This document shows positions 1 to 8,949 of a stretch of DNA of 64,000 nucleotides, in pieces. Under the pieces are notes generated by a model, which did no database searches, was not told the origin of the DNA, and saw only the letters and a list, made by a program, of their open reading frames with translations. Made by a program: the position numbers and the translations under genes. Positions within the stretch are counted from its first letter, which is position 1. Each line of letters starts with the position of its first letter. Origin of the DNA: Akkermansiaceae bacterium (GTDB lineage Bacteria > Verrucomicrobiota > Verrucomicrobiia > Verrucomicrobiales > Akkermansiaceae); the NCBI GenBank assembly GCA_905181965.1, contig CAJIZY010000003.1:124001-188000 (forward strand), given 5' to 3'.

Positions 1-1
1 C

Positions 2-154
2 CGGCCCCCTTTTCTTTGCATCGAACGGAACGACGCACCAAGGAGACAAGCTATCAACCTTCATGTTCGCCGGGACTTCGGCATAGACTTGCTCCGCAAA
101 GAACAAAGAACCTAGGACCATTAGGGGGAAAAAGATGAACTGGAGAAGTCTCAT
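2..154 (-). CDS. Secreted TIM-barrel sugar phosphate isomerase/epimerase-like protein, 5' end only
   Basis: Only the first 51 codons are in the window; the gene continues off the left edge. The ATG is the complement of 152-154. Residues 1-25 form a signal peptide (hydrophobic run FIFFPLMVLGSLFFA, cut after VYA). The mature start carries a motif SPWCVVPFDAKKRGP, which I recognise from exported sugar phosphate isomerase/epimerase (TIM-barrel) proteins of planctomycetes and verrucomicrobia, where a W-C-x-x-x-F-D-A-K-x-R segment precedes the barrel. The family assignment rests on this short segment, so it is tentative. The gene is divergent from the sulfatase at 469. Confidence 0.6.
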   Translation of the reverse strand, partial: MRLLQFIFFPLMVLGSLFFAEQVYAEVPANMKVDSLSPWCVVPFDAKKRGP

Positions 155-468
155 GGCAGTCGGAAGATTATCAATTTCATGGATAAGAAAAATCCAAATC
201 TTTAAAGATAATTCTCACTGAAGTGAGCCCGGCTCCCCGTGATGACCTTTTCCTTTCCACTAAAAATTCATCGTAATTAACCAAGACAAAGAACCCCCTA
301 TTCTGGATGAATAGAGCGACAAGGCAAACTTTCTCGTTCTCGCGTCTCTTCAAATAAGGCGCAACAGTATCCGAATGATTGACGTCTGATACCTTTATAG
401 AGCTGAATACGTTCCTACTCTGATAAAGTTCATCGCTGCAAAAATAGAACCATCAAACCTTCCCACCT
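155..468. other. Divergent intergenic region between the partial isomerase gene and a sulfatase gene
   Basis: This 314-base stretch holds no convincing ORF. It should contain promoters for both flanking genes, but I see no clear -35/-10 pair. A segment near 246-272 (CCTTTTCCTTTCC followed by an A-rich run and TTCAT) loosely resembles the 28-base motif annotated at 14782, 15932, 30791 and 45156, but too weakly to count as a copy. Confidence 0.5.
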
Positions 469-2067
469 ATGAATCCAGTTTTCATTGATTTTCCTACCAG
501 TTCCACCTCTATAGATACGCCTCTCTGCCAAATCGGAGACGGCATCAACCAAAGAGGATCCAGATCGATACCATTCTTCTTCCTCTGCCTCTTCGCCCTA
601 GGCACTTCGCTTTTCGCTAGCGAAAAGAGTCCGAACATCCTCTTCATTGTTGCCGACGACCAATCCCCTTACGATCTTAAAGTCTACGATCCTAACTCAC
701 CGCTCGATACCCCTGTCCTCGATCAACTGGCCGCCGATGGCATGATCTTCGACGCTGCCCACCACATGGGTTCATTCTCTGGAGCCGTTTGCTCACCCTC
801 TCGCCACATGATTATGTCGGGTCGCACCGTTTGGCATCTCCCTAACGCTAGAGGCGCCATCAAGAAAGGACTCTGTCCCACCGGCCTCGAACAAAACGTC
901 ATGGCCTCCGTCTTCAATCGCGCCGGCTACGATACTGTACGTACCTGTAAGAACGGTAACAGCTACAAGGCTGCCAACGAAAAATTTACGATCCGCAACG
1001 ACGCCACCAAGCGTGGTGGCACCGACGAAACCGGAAGCTCATGGCACGCAAACCAAGTCCTCAACTACCTCGAAGACCGCTCCCAAAAAGACAAACGCAA
1101 ACCCTTCCTCATCTACTATGGCTTCTCCCATCCACACGACACCCGCGATGGAAAACCCGAGCTCCTCAAAAAGTATGGAGCTATTAACCACACCCAAAAA
1201 GAAGTCCTTCCCCCGGCCCACCCCAACCAGCCGGAACTTCAAATCAATTACCTCCCAAAGCACCCCTTCCACCACGGTCACCCCGGCCTACGCGACGAAG
1301 TCAGCGTGAAAGGAGTCTGGGGAAAACGGGACGAACGCACGATCCGCAACGAACTCGGTCGTGAGTATGCCTGTAGCGAAAATATCGACATCCAAATCGG
1401 CCGCGTCCTCAAGAAACTCGAAGAGATGGGCGAGCTCGAGAACACCTACATCTTCTACACTGCCGATCATGGGATGGCGATCGGCCGCCACGGCTTGCAG
1501 GGAAAACAAAATCTCTACGAACACACTTGGCGGGTCCCCTTCATCGTGAAAGGCCCCGGCATCAAACCCGGCTCTCGAGCCCCCGGCAATATCTACCTTC
1601 TCGATACTCTTAGCACCCTCTGCGATCTCGCTAGCATCGACGCCCCCCAAACCTCCGAGGGCGTAAGCTTCAAATCTGTTCTAGAAGGAAAAAGAGACTC
1701 CGTGCGAGACACCCTTTTCGGCGTCTACTGCGGCGGAACCAAGCCAGGAATGCGCTCCATCAAAAAAGGGGACTGGAAACTCATCAAATATGACGTCCTT
1801 GATGGCAAAGTCCGCGAAACCCAGCTCTTCAACCTCGCAAAGAACCCCAATGAATTCATCAGCGAACACGGCAAGAAAGATCCCAGTCTCACTGACCTCG
1901 CCGAGAATCCGGACTACGCCGAAAAACTCGCTGAAATGGAAGGTCTTCTCCTCGCTGAAATGCGCCGCCTCGATGACCCCTATCGCCTATGGAACCAACC
2001 CGGCGACGGCCTCACCCCCCTCCCGGACACAAAGCGTAAAACAAAAAAGAAGAAGAGCCTGAAGTAA
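469..2067 (+). CDS. Exported type I sulfatase
   Basis: A 532-residue formylglycine-dependent sulfatase that would hydrolyse sulfate esters, probably on polysaccharides. The catalytic motif is C108-S-P-S-R, the Cys being the one converted to formylglycine. The N-terminal metal site is VADDQ (61-65), and a second metal/active-site block TADHGMAIGRHG lies in the middle. The first ATG gives an unusual 33-residue leader before the hydrophobic signal segment (SIPFFFLCLFALGTSLFA). No in-frame ATG lies closer, so the true start may be an alternative codon or the leader is real. The C-terminus is lysine-rich (KRKTKKKKSLK). It is a single gene, convergent with the MbnP-MbnH gene. The sugar substrate cannot be deduced. 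Confidence 0.93.
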   Translation: MNPVFIDFPTSSTSIDTPLCQIGDGINQRGSRSIPFFFLCLFALGTSLFASEKSPNILFIVADDQSPYDLKVYDPNSPLDTPVLDQLAADGMIFDAAHHMGSFSGAVCSPSRHMIMSGRTVWHLPNARGAIKKGLCPTGLEQNVMASVFNRAGYDTVRTCKNGNSYKAANEKFTIRNDATKRGGTDETGSSWHANQVLNYLEDRSQKDKRKPFLIYYGFSHPHDTRDGKPELLKKYGAINHTQKEVLPPAHPNQPELQINYLPKHPFHHGHPGLRDEVSVKGVWGKRDERTIRNELGREYACSENIDIQIGRVLKKLEEMGELENTYIFYTADHGMAIGRHGLQGKQNLYEHTWRVPFIVKGPGIKPGSRAPGNIYLLDTLSTLCDLASIDAPQTSEGVSFKSVLEGKRDSVRDTLFGVYCGGTKPGMRSIKKGDWKLIKYDVLDGKVRETQLFNLAKNPNEFISEHGKKDPSLTDLAENPDYAEKLAEMEGLLLAEMRRLDDPYRLWNQPGDGLTPLPDTKRKTKKKKSLK

Positions 2068-2110
2068 TCTTAACAAAGGCGCCGGCACGCGGGGCAACTT
2101 CCCTCCGTTC

Positions 2111-3946
2111 CTACTGAGGAATTTCCTCAGAGGAGTTTGTCTTCTTTTTGAGAGTTGTTTCTTGAGCACCATATTTTTTGTCGGTGAGTGACTTCAGAAA
2201 ACTGATGAGGGCAGCCTGATCACTGCCCGAGAGGGCGATGCCCCCTTTGGGGTGTTTGGCGAGATTGGGATCGAGGGTAGAAGTGCGGTGGATCCCCTCG
2301 TTATAATGCTCAATGACTTCTTCGAGTGTCTGGAACCGACCATCGTGCATGTAGGGCGCGGTGAGAGCGATATTTCGGAGGCTTGGCGTAGAGAATTTTC
2401 CTCGATCAGTTTCTTTCCCGGTGACTTTCATGAGCCCAACATCAGAAAGAGAGGGCTTAAGTCCATTGTTGTGAAATTGATGATCGCTGAAGAAGGAGCC
2501 TCCGTGGCAGTGAAAGCAGTCCGCTCCATATTGCTGGCTACGCGGTTCATACTCAGTGAAAAAGAGTTCCATACCGCGTTGCTCGGCTTCGCTGAGTTTC
2601 GCTTTTCCAGACATGGCCCGGTCGAATTTGGAATCGTAACTCGTAAGAGTGAGTAGGAAATTTTCGAGAGCGAGGGCGATTTTTTCTTCGGTTACGGGAC
2701 CTGGCCCGAAGGCATTTTCGAAAGCGCGCGATTCGTTTTTTTGAAGCTGCGCCACAACGGTTTTGAGATCGGAGGCCATTTCACGATGATCTTGGATCGG
2801 TTGAAGGACCTGGTCACGGAGAGATTTGGCCCGTCCATCCCAGAAAAAGGAGGATTTCCAGGCAAGGTTGAAGAGGGGCATGGAGTTTTTGTCACCCTCT
2901 TGATCGTTAATGCCTTTGGAAAATTTGAGTCCATCGGTAAAAGCTTTGTCCTGATGATGGCAGTTCGCGCAAGAAATAGTGCCATCTTTAGAAAGGGATT
3001 TATCGTGGAAGAGTTTTTTACCAAGAACGACCCGTTGAGTGAGGAGAGGATTGTCGCGAGGAAGAAGAGGCATGGGGAAACGGCGACTCATCTTCAAGGG
3101 AAAGGGAGTGTAGTTTTTTGGGAGGAAAAGCGGGGTTACCGCGGCGAGGGGAACTTCGCCGGGAGGGTAGGAAATTCCCCTGACAGAAAATGCGCTTTTT
3201 AGGTTCGCAACAAGGGCGCTCGAGATCGCATCGCCGGGATGGGAGTGGGTGGAATTTCCGTCCTTACCGAAAGAAAGCGCGCGAGGCTGGTTCAGGAGTT
3301 TTTTAAGATCAAAGGAAAGGGCGAGAGCGGTGTTATTCTTAATTCGGAAGTTAGCAGCAAGCTGAACGCGGGAGAAGTTTTGATCGTTGGCGAGGTGGTA
3401 TACAAAGCCGTTCAATTTTTTTGGAGAGCTGCGAAACTGTCCTTCGAAAGCGAGAAAGATGTAGCCTCCAGCCCAGTCCCAATGAAGGTTGTTGAGGTTG
3501 GGATTGAGCGGATGATCGGCAGGGTATTGGGCCGGATCTCCATGGTTTTCTTTTTTGGGAACTCCGAGGCTGAAACGAAAAGACTTGTAGGTGCCGGGCG
3601 GAACCTTCGTCAGAGTAAAGGAGGTGCGGCGGGTCGAGGCGTTGATGAAGGCATATTGTCTAGGAAGTTCTTGCCAGCTGCCGTTTTCGTTTTGCAGGGC
3701 AGGTTGGCTAATTAGATAAGAGAGGCGCGAGACAGATAGGGTTTCAGCGCTCTCATACTTCAGAGAATTAAGTGTAAGGGGTTGGTCCCCAAATTGATGC
3801 GAAAGATCGATGCGAAGAGTGCCTGCAAAAAGAGGCATGAGAAAGATGACTAGGAAACCAGCGGTCTTAATAACACAATCGCCCGCCATCGAGAAAGGCC
3901 TAAGGCCGACCCCGAAGACTGACAGGATTGCGTGGAGATTTTTCAA
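2111..3946 (-). CDS. MbnP-like domain fused to MbnH-type diheme cytochrome c peroxidase
   Basis: A 611-residue exported protein that joins two normally separate partners. Residues about 42-240 resemble MbnP, the periplasmic copper-binding protein: a beta-rich domain with the conserved block LHWDWAGGY (154-162, W156 and W158). Residues about 285-590 are a MauG/MbnH/CcpA-like diheme peroxidase, with heme sites C326-A-N-C-H330 and C477-F-H-C-H481 and the family block APYMHDGRF near the C-terminus. In methanotrophs MbnH oxidises a Trp of MbnP to kynurenine, creating a copper site; by analogy this protein could modify itself (inference). A second ATG at 3889 (MAGDCVIKTAGFL) gives a cleaner signal peptide and may be the true start. 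It starts 15 bases after the YHYH-sulfatase gene, so the two are very likely cotranscribed. Confidence 0.88.
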   Translation of the reverse strand: MKNLHAILSVFGVGLRPFSMAGDCVIKTAGFLVIFLMPLFAGTLRIDLSHQFGDQPLTLNSLKYESAETLSVSRLSYLISQPALQNENGSWQELPRQYAFINASTRRTSFTLTKVPPGTYKSFRFSLGVPKKENHGDPAQYPADHPLNPNLNNLHWDWAGGYIFLAFEGQFRSSPKKLNGFVYHLANDQNFSRVQLAANFRIKNNTALALSFDLKKLLNQPRALSFGKDGNSTHSHPGDAISSALVANLKSAFSVRGISYPPGEVPLAAVTPLFLPKNYTPFPLKMSRRFPMPLLPRDNPLLTQRVVLGKKLFHDKSLSKDGTISCANCHHQDKAFTDGLKFSKGINDQEGDKNSMPLFNLAWKSSFFWDGRAKSLRDQVLQPIQDHREMASDLKTVVAQLQKNESRAFENAFGPGPVTEEKIALALENFLLTLTSYDSKFDRAMSGKAKLSEAEQRGMELFFTEYEPRSQQYGADCFHCHGGSFFSDHQFHNNGLKPSLSDVGLMKVTGKETDRGKFSTPSLRNIALTAPYMHDGRFQTLEEVIEHYNEGIHRTSTLDPNLAKHPKGGIALSGSDQAALISFLKSLTDKKYGAQETTLKKKTNSSEEIPQ

Positions 3947-3961
3947 TCGAGTTGGGGAGGA

Positions 3962-6900
3962 TTAGGGATTGGTAATAATTTGAGTCGAGTTGAAGGAGCG
4001 AGCACCACCAGTGTTTGGATTGTTTGGAAAGGTGACGGTGGCAGAGGTAAAAGGACCGCCTGTCCCGGGTGTCAGACTACATTTTACCCAGTATCTTTGA
4101 GCAGTCCCAGAGCTGTCTTCCCGAGCGACAAAGGAGGCTGATTGCCCATCGATTATGATCGCGGTCGGATTAACGGAAAGGTTATTGGGAGGGCTAGTGG
4201 GGCCTGTTCGGTTGGGGAGCTCGATGTAGATCGTATCGAATGATCCTGCGGGTGAGTCAGAGTATCCACCACCAAGAGCAAGATCTTTGGCAAGAAGGTG
4301 ATCGTAAGCAGATTGAGCTTCATTACTGAGAGGAGAAAGGAGAAGATTGGTTTGCTCGTTTGCATCGCTCGGAAGGTTGTAAAGTTCAAAGATGGGCGTG
4401 TCGCTGATGTCATCTTTATCTCCAAAGATGATGAGCTTGTAGTCTGGGTGGACATCGGAGATGAGGGCTCGGCCATTGCCATTATTGTCGCCGAATTTCT
4501 CCGCGATAACGCACCTGCTCGCTGTATCAATCCCATGAAAGATGGGGAGAAGGCTTTGAGAGTGGGTCGAAACTCCAACCGTGGCGGCACTTTTATCAAT
4601 CCCTCCAAGGTCGAGGATAGTGGAGAAGAGATCTACGCAGTGGACAAGTTTGTCAGTCGCTCCAGTGATACGGATATCAGGACCAACCGCAAAAAGTGGA
4701 ACATGAATTCCGCCTTGGTAGAGATCGCCCTTGGCATGTCCATTCCCAAAAGGAGCCTGGACGACTTGGCCGGGAGTCCCATTGTCTCCGATGACGATAA
4801 CGTTTGTCCGGTTAAGATCTACGACGGTGAGAAGGCGTCCAATCTCGGTATCAAGTGCTTCAAGAGCACGAATGTATTGATCGCTATTCGAGGAGCCACT
4901 GGTGGAATACCCGCCCACTGGCGCGAGATTAGAAGGAGGGCTATGGAAGGGGGTGTGGGGAGCATTAAAGGCCATCCAGAGAAACCACGGATTGGTTCCT
5001 TGAGAGACAATAAAATCGGTTCCTTCATTCACTTGGTCAGTGGTAGTGTAGCTAGTCACTTCCTCAGTGGTGGTTCCATTTTCTAGTTTATCCCAAAGAG
5101 TATAGTTTGTGACACCACCTCGGCGGATCCCGGCAAATTCTGGCCATCCACCACGGACTGAGGGCGCATTGACAGTTCCTCCTAAGTGCCATTTCCCGTA
5201 GGAAGCCATCTCGAAGCGAGAATTCTGGGCAGTAAAAATTTCGGCCAGCGTCAACTCGGATGTGGGTAAAATCGAGGAAGCAGAGGGATTCCCAACCGTG
5301 TGCTCAAAGGGGTGGCGACCAGTGAGGATGGTGGCGCGAGTTGGGGAGCAGAGGGGCTGAGAGTGGCATCGGGTAAAGCGGAGTCCTCGCCTCACAAGGG
5401 CGTCCATGTTAGGAAGTTTGGGGAGGGCTATCCCAGTGGGATTATCGAAAGGAGAAGCGTCAATCCCCCAATCATCGATAATCAGGAGGAGGATATTTTT
5501 TTCCCCTCCACTAGAGAAGAAATTCTCTGAAAGATGCGTGCTATTAATGACAGCTTGATGGTCGCCATCGGGTAAGGTGGCACTATTAAAACAGAGGGTA
5601 AGAATACCGACGGAGCGATCGTACGATGAAATGTTAGCGAGGCTGATATCTTGCCCCCCAACCTTGAGAGAGTTAATATTTTCTGGAAGAGGGGGATTAG
5701 CTGAGAAGCGGAAAGTATAAGTGGTCGTGAAGGTATTATTATCAACGAATCCACTATCATCATAGGGCGCAACAGCGGCCTTTTTGACCCGGTAAAAATT
5801 ATTCGAAAGAACAGCTGTCTTATCGCCAACAACGAGTTTATCCTGGTCAGGATTGACACTGGAGAGGGTGGTCTTCCAGCTGCCGCCTCTGAGCGAAGAT
5901 GATGTTTCTAATTGGTAGGAGCCACCTTCCACTGCCTGCCATGTGAGGGTGATCTCGTCATCTCCAGTCTGGATAGTGTCAATGCTGGAGCCCTTTTCTG
6001 CACCGCCTTCAAAGAGGAGCGTGACAGGCTCAGTGATAGAGTTGACGTTTCCTCCGGCGGGAGTGCCGTAGTATTCTCGCCCCATGGCATAGGGAAACAC
6101 TGGAGTGCCATCGGCTGCGATCGTTATAAAGTAAGCATAGGTGCCACCGGGGAATTCAGGGGTCACACATCGGCGCCCATTGTGCTGATCCAAGTCGCCG
6201 GAATTTAGAAAGTCGTAGTCTTCAATATAACGTCCAAGAACGTAGGCGTTGTTGACAGGCGGGCCCTGTTGATTGGCAGAAAGATTGGCATTTCGATTTT
6301 GAAAAGTTGCAGCCCAAGCGGGAAGTGTGGCACGTCCCATAGTGGCAAGATTCGTGGTTCCATTTGTCCCATTGCTTTTCTGATAGCCTGAAACCATTAA
6401 AATGAGCATATCATCAAGGGAGGCAGACACAGCATAGGGGCCGTAGATCGGAAGGCCATCAGCAGCCCAACCGAGAATGGGCGAGTGGTAGGAGTTGAAA
6501 TTTTCGGTGTAAGTATTGGTCTCGAAATCATGATCCACGCTATCGCCAAGCTGGTGGCGAAGGCCAGGAGGGTTCGCGTGGTAGTGGTAGGTAGGGCCGG
6601 CTTGGTGAGCATTCCCTGCATCGAAAGTGACCGATTCATTGACATAGGCATCGCGATTCCAGATGCCATCTCCGATGATGCCATTGTTTGGCCTAGAGTC
6701 TGTAGAATTACTGTTCGAGTAAGAAAAAGCATCCCGAGAATCAAACATGGAGACACCATTGACGTAGCGTCCGATCGTTCCGAGACTTGTGCCTATTTTG
6801 TTGGTGGGGATAGTCGGGGTCCGAGGGATACGGTAAAGAATGGAACGGTTGCTTGGGTAGTTTGGAAAAAGATTGGTTTTGGCGGCATTGAGATACCATG

Positions 6901-7237
6901 GCCCCATCAAATGGGAAGCTAGCCCAGTCGTTCGGATATAGACCCAATCATTTGAATAAGAAATCTCATGAATATCGGCATAGGTCGGTAAGCTTTGATT
7001 TCCTCTTCCCCGAAACCAAGTGACGACAGATTGGTTTGACGCTTCGGCTTCTTTCGTCTCGTAGAGTCGAGCGTATTGGCCAGAATTATCAGTGGACCAA
7101 GATGAGAGGCGCGGATCAGCGGAGAGAGCGGCAGGAAGGAAGAGGAACAATATGCCTAGGCAATACCTCTTTAGACCTTGTGGTGTTCCACCAGAAGCTA
7201 GGCAGCTGACAACTGTATTTAGATTAAAATTTTTCAT
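3962..7237 (-). CDS. YHYH-domain and sulfatase fusion protein
   Basis: A 1091-residue exported protein. Residues 1-40 are a signal peptide. Residues about 45-400 are a YHYH domain (motif YHYH at 217-220, with GWAADGLPIYGPYA after it), a family of unknown function rich in aromatic and His residues. Residues about 425-485 match the Tyr/Trp-containing module found at the C-termini of several secreted proteins here (ITLTW, YQLETSSSL, FYRVKKA). A bridging beta region (490-575) follows. Residues about 578-1010 form a type I sulfatase: metal ligands D588-D589, catalytic motif C630-S-P-T-R, ASYGKWHLGG, and GDNGTPG. The tail is low-complexity beta. It is upstream of, and 15 bases from, the MbnP-MbnH gene. 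I do not know a characterised protein with this architecture; substrate and role are open. Confidence 0.9.
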   Translation of the reverse strand: MKNFNLNTVVSCLASGGTPQGLKRYCLGILFLFLPAALSADPRLSSWSTDNSGQYARLYETKEAEASNQSVVTWFRGRGNQSLPTYADIHEISYSNDWVYIRTTGLASHLMGPWYLNAAKTNLFPNYPSNRSILYRIPRTPTIPTNKIGTSLGTIGRYVNGVSMFDSRDAFSYSNSNSTDSRPNNGIIGDGIWNRDAYVNESVTFDAGNAHQAGPTYHYHANPPGLRHQLGDSVDHDFETNTYTENFNSYHSPILGWAADGLPIYGPYAVSASLDDMLILMVSGYQKSNGTNGTTNLATMGRATLPAWAATFQNRNANLSANQQGPPVNNAYVLGRYIEDYDFLNSGDLDQHNGRRCVTPEFPGGTYAYFITIAADGTPVFPYAMGREYYGTPAGGNVNSITEPVTLLFEGGAEKGSSIDTIQTGDDEITLTWQAVEGGSYQLETSSSLRGGSWKTTLSSVNPDQDKLVVGDKTAVLSNNFYRVKKAAVAPYDDSGFVDNNTFTTTYTFRFSANPPLPENINSLKVGGQDISLANISSYDRSVGILTLCFNSATLPDGDHQAVINSTHLSENFFSSGGEKNILLLIIDDWGIDASPFDNPTGIALPKLPNMDALVRRGLRFTRCHSQPLCSPTRATILTGRHPFEHTVGNPSASSILPTSELTLAEIFTAQNSRFEMASYGKWHLGGTVNAPSVRGGWPEFAGIRRGGVTNYTLWDKLENGTTTEEVTSYTTTDQVNEGTDFIVSQGTNPWFLWMAFNAPHTPFHSPPSNLAPVGGYSTSGSSNSDQYIRALEALDTEIGRLLTVVDLNRTNVIVIGDNGTPGQVVQAPFGNGHAKGDLYQGGIHVPLFAVGPDIRITGATDKLVHCVDLFSTILDLGGIDKSAATVGVSTHSQSLLPIFHGIDTASRCVIAEKFGDNNGNGRALISDVHPDYKLIIFGDKDDISDTPIFELYNLPSDANEQTNLLLSPLSNEAQSAYDHLLAKDLALGGGYSDSPAGSFDTIYIELPNRTGPTSPPNNLSVNPTAIIIDGQSASFVAREDSSGTAQRYWVKCSLTPGTGGPFTSATVTFPNNPNTGGARSFNSTQIITNP

Positions 7238-7419
7238 AGGTCTTAGTTTTGGCCGAGTGGTTGGGGCCTTAGGAGCGTCGCTTTAAGTTGTGATGAACGA
7301 TAAATTTTGCCAGAGCGGGACGAGATTCAAAGGTGAAGTCCAAACGATCCCACCAAAAAAATCCTGCTTTTAATGTCATCATAAAGTGCGCGCGAAGCCC
7401 ATCCTGCTAAAGCACAATA

Positions 7420-8949
7420 TTAATCTTTGGGTGGTCTTGACTCTTCCCGGGGCGCCTGACGACGCAGGGGGCGACCACCGCGACCCTCGATTTTCACTCC
7501 TTTGCTCTTCCCTGCGAGCTGAGCTTTGACGGACCTGATACGCCGTTTAATAAAGGGCTTAATGGCAAATATATCGCGCTCAACAGCGGAGTTCTTTCCG
7601 GAGCTATCGCCTTCAATCCCCATACGAAATGCTAATTGCTCTTTTTTGTTAAGATACGGTTTGAGGGCCTTAGTGAAAATATCTACTCGCTCATAAAGAT
7701 TTTTCTCAGTGAAGGAACCCAGCATGAGTTCGTTCAACTTTTCTCGGTAGAGCTTGGAAAAATCCTTGTGAGTAAAGAGACGTTCCAAGAGAGGGATATT
7801 AGAGGTCCAAGGCCGCGTGATATCCCACTCGGCGAGCTTCTCGGGAGTCGTCCCCATGGTGAAGGTTCCAAAAGCCTCGTTAACATCCCATGGAAAAAGA
7901 CGGACCCTATTATCGGCCTGATCAACCATCAAATAGTAATTGTGAGGTGCTCCAATGTAGCTGTCTAAACTGGCGAGGAGGCTAGTGGCGGCGAGGTAGC
8001 CTTTGCGCTGCCGCTCCATTTTTTCGCCAATCTGGTTGAAAAACTCAGTGCCGGACACCTCCCCAATGAGTCTGAGAAAGTCACCGAATTGGGTGATCTG
8101 CTCCTTATTATCTTCCCCTTCCTTGATGTTGAAAACCTCCTTATATTGTTCGATCTCTTCACCGGGGTGTTGCCAATTAGGAGAGCTCTCAGGTTTCATG
8201 AGGAGGCTATCCTTCGATTTTTCACCGTACTTGCGCTCCAGATAGCTTTCATCCACCTGCTCGATCAAAACATAGATGCCCAGATTTTTTTTCTTTAGTT
8301 CACCCTCAATGGAAAGGCTCACCTTGGCCCAACCCGAGCCCGGTGTCGGGATTCCAGCTGCTTGGTAGACCTCGTAAGCGAGCTTCTCCTTCATGAAGGC
8401 GGGATCTAAATAGGAGTTCGACAAATTGAATTTGGTCCGGCCGTGAAGTTTTTGTCCGGTGACAAAGCGGTTGGTGTCGATTTTCAGAGGTCTTTTGAAT
8501 CCATCGGAAGAGAAGCGGTAAGAAGAGTTTCCTTTAAATCGAAGACCGGCGTCTCCAAATTTTTCGCCATCAATCGTGATGTCTGCTTTGACATATTCGA
8601 AGCTCGTTCCAGCTCCACCTCTTCTCCCACCACCACCGGGAGGTGGCCCATCAGGGCGCCGGGACCGACCACGTGGCGGGCCGTCGGGAAGAACTCCTCC
8701 TCGCGGCGAGCCACCTCTTCCTCGTTCGTTTTGAGCAGGTTGCATGGACTCCCAGGCTTCCTTGGTGAGGGAAATATCGATTTCCACGACGTGATTGTCT
8801 TCGTAAACGGAATTCCAGAAGTCGTTGGATTTATCCTGATCAGGGGAGGCCTTTGTCTCCTTTCCGAATACCGGGAGCAGAGGGAGGGAGGTTGCAGCGA
8901 GAACGATCGGGATTATTGATCGGTTTGAGAGGAAATAGAGTGCTTTCAT
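7420..8949 (-). CDS. Exported CotH-family protein kinase-like protein
   Basis: A 509-residue CotH kinase family protein. CotH of Bacillus is an atypical protein kinase that phosphorylates spore-coat proteins; PVC homologues are exported and their targets are unknown. A signal peptide covers residues 1-29. The CotH domain runs about 48-470 with the typical N-terminal block VVEIDISLTKEAWESM, FKGNSSYR, LNLSNS-like FNLSNSYLDPAFMKEKLA, and RLFPWDVNEAFGTF, which carries the Asp expected to bind metal. An Arg/Gly/Pro-rich insertion (76-114) and a basic tail (RGGRPLRRQ) are unusual and may be disordered or bind polyanions. It lies 183 bases upstream of the YHYH-sulfatase gene on the same strand, so the three genes may form one unit. 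Confidence 0.9.
   Translation of the reverse strand: MKALYFLSNRSIIPIVLAATSLPLLPVFGKETKASPDQDKSNDFWNSVYEDNHVVEIDISLTKEAWESMQPAQNERGRGGSPRGGVLPDGPPRGRSRRPDGPPPGGGGRRGGAGTSFEYVKADITIDGEKFGDAGLRFKGNSSYRFSSDGFKRPLKIDTNRFVTGQKLHGRTKFNLSNSYLDPAFMKEKLAYEVYQAAGIPTPGSGWAKVSLSIEGELKKKNLGIYVLIEQVDESYLERKYGEKSKDSLLMKPESSPNWQHPGEEIEQYKEVFNIKEGEDNKEQITQFGDFLRLIGEVSGTEFFNQIGEKMERQRKGYLAATSLLASLDSYIGAPHNYYLMVDQADNRVRLFPWDVNEAFGTFTMGTTPEKLAEWDITRPWTSNIPLLERLFTHKDFSKLYREKLNELMLGSFTEKNLYERVDIFTKALKPYLNKKEQLAFRMGIEGDSSGKNSAVERDIFAIKPFIKRRIRSVKAQLAGKSKGVKIEGRGGRPLRRQAPREESRPPKD

Noticed and set aside
4298-5086. A 262-codon rightward frame inside the YHYH-sulfatase gene
   Set aside because: Antisense to a strongly conserved sulfatase domain; the length follows from the base composition of the coding strand.
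2111-8949. A methanobactin operon around the MbnP-MbnH fusion
   Set aside because: No short precursor gene, MbnB/MbnC-like gene or TonB receptor was found beside it.
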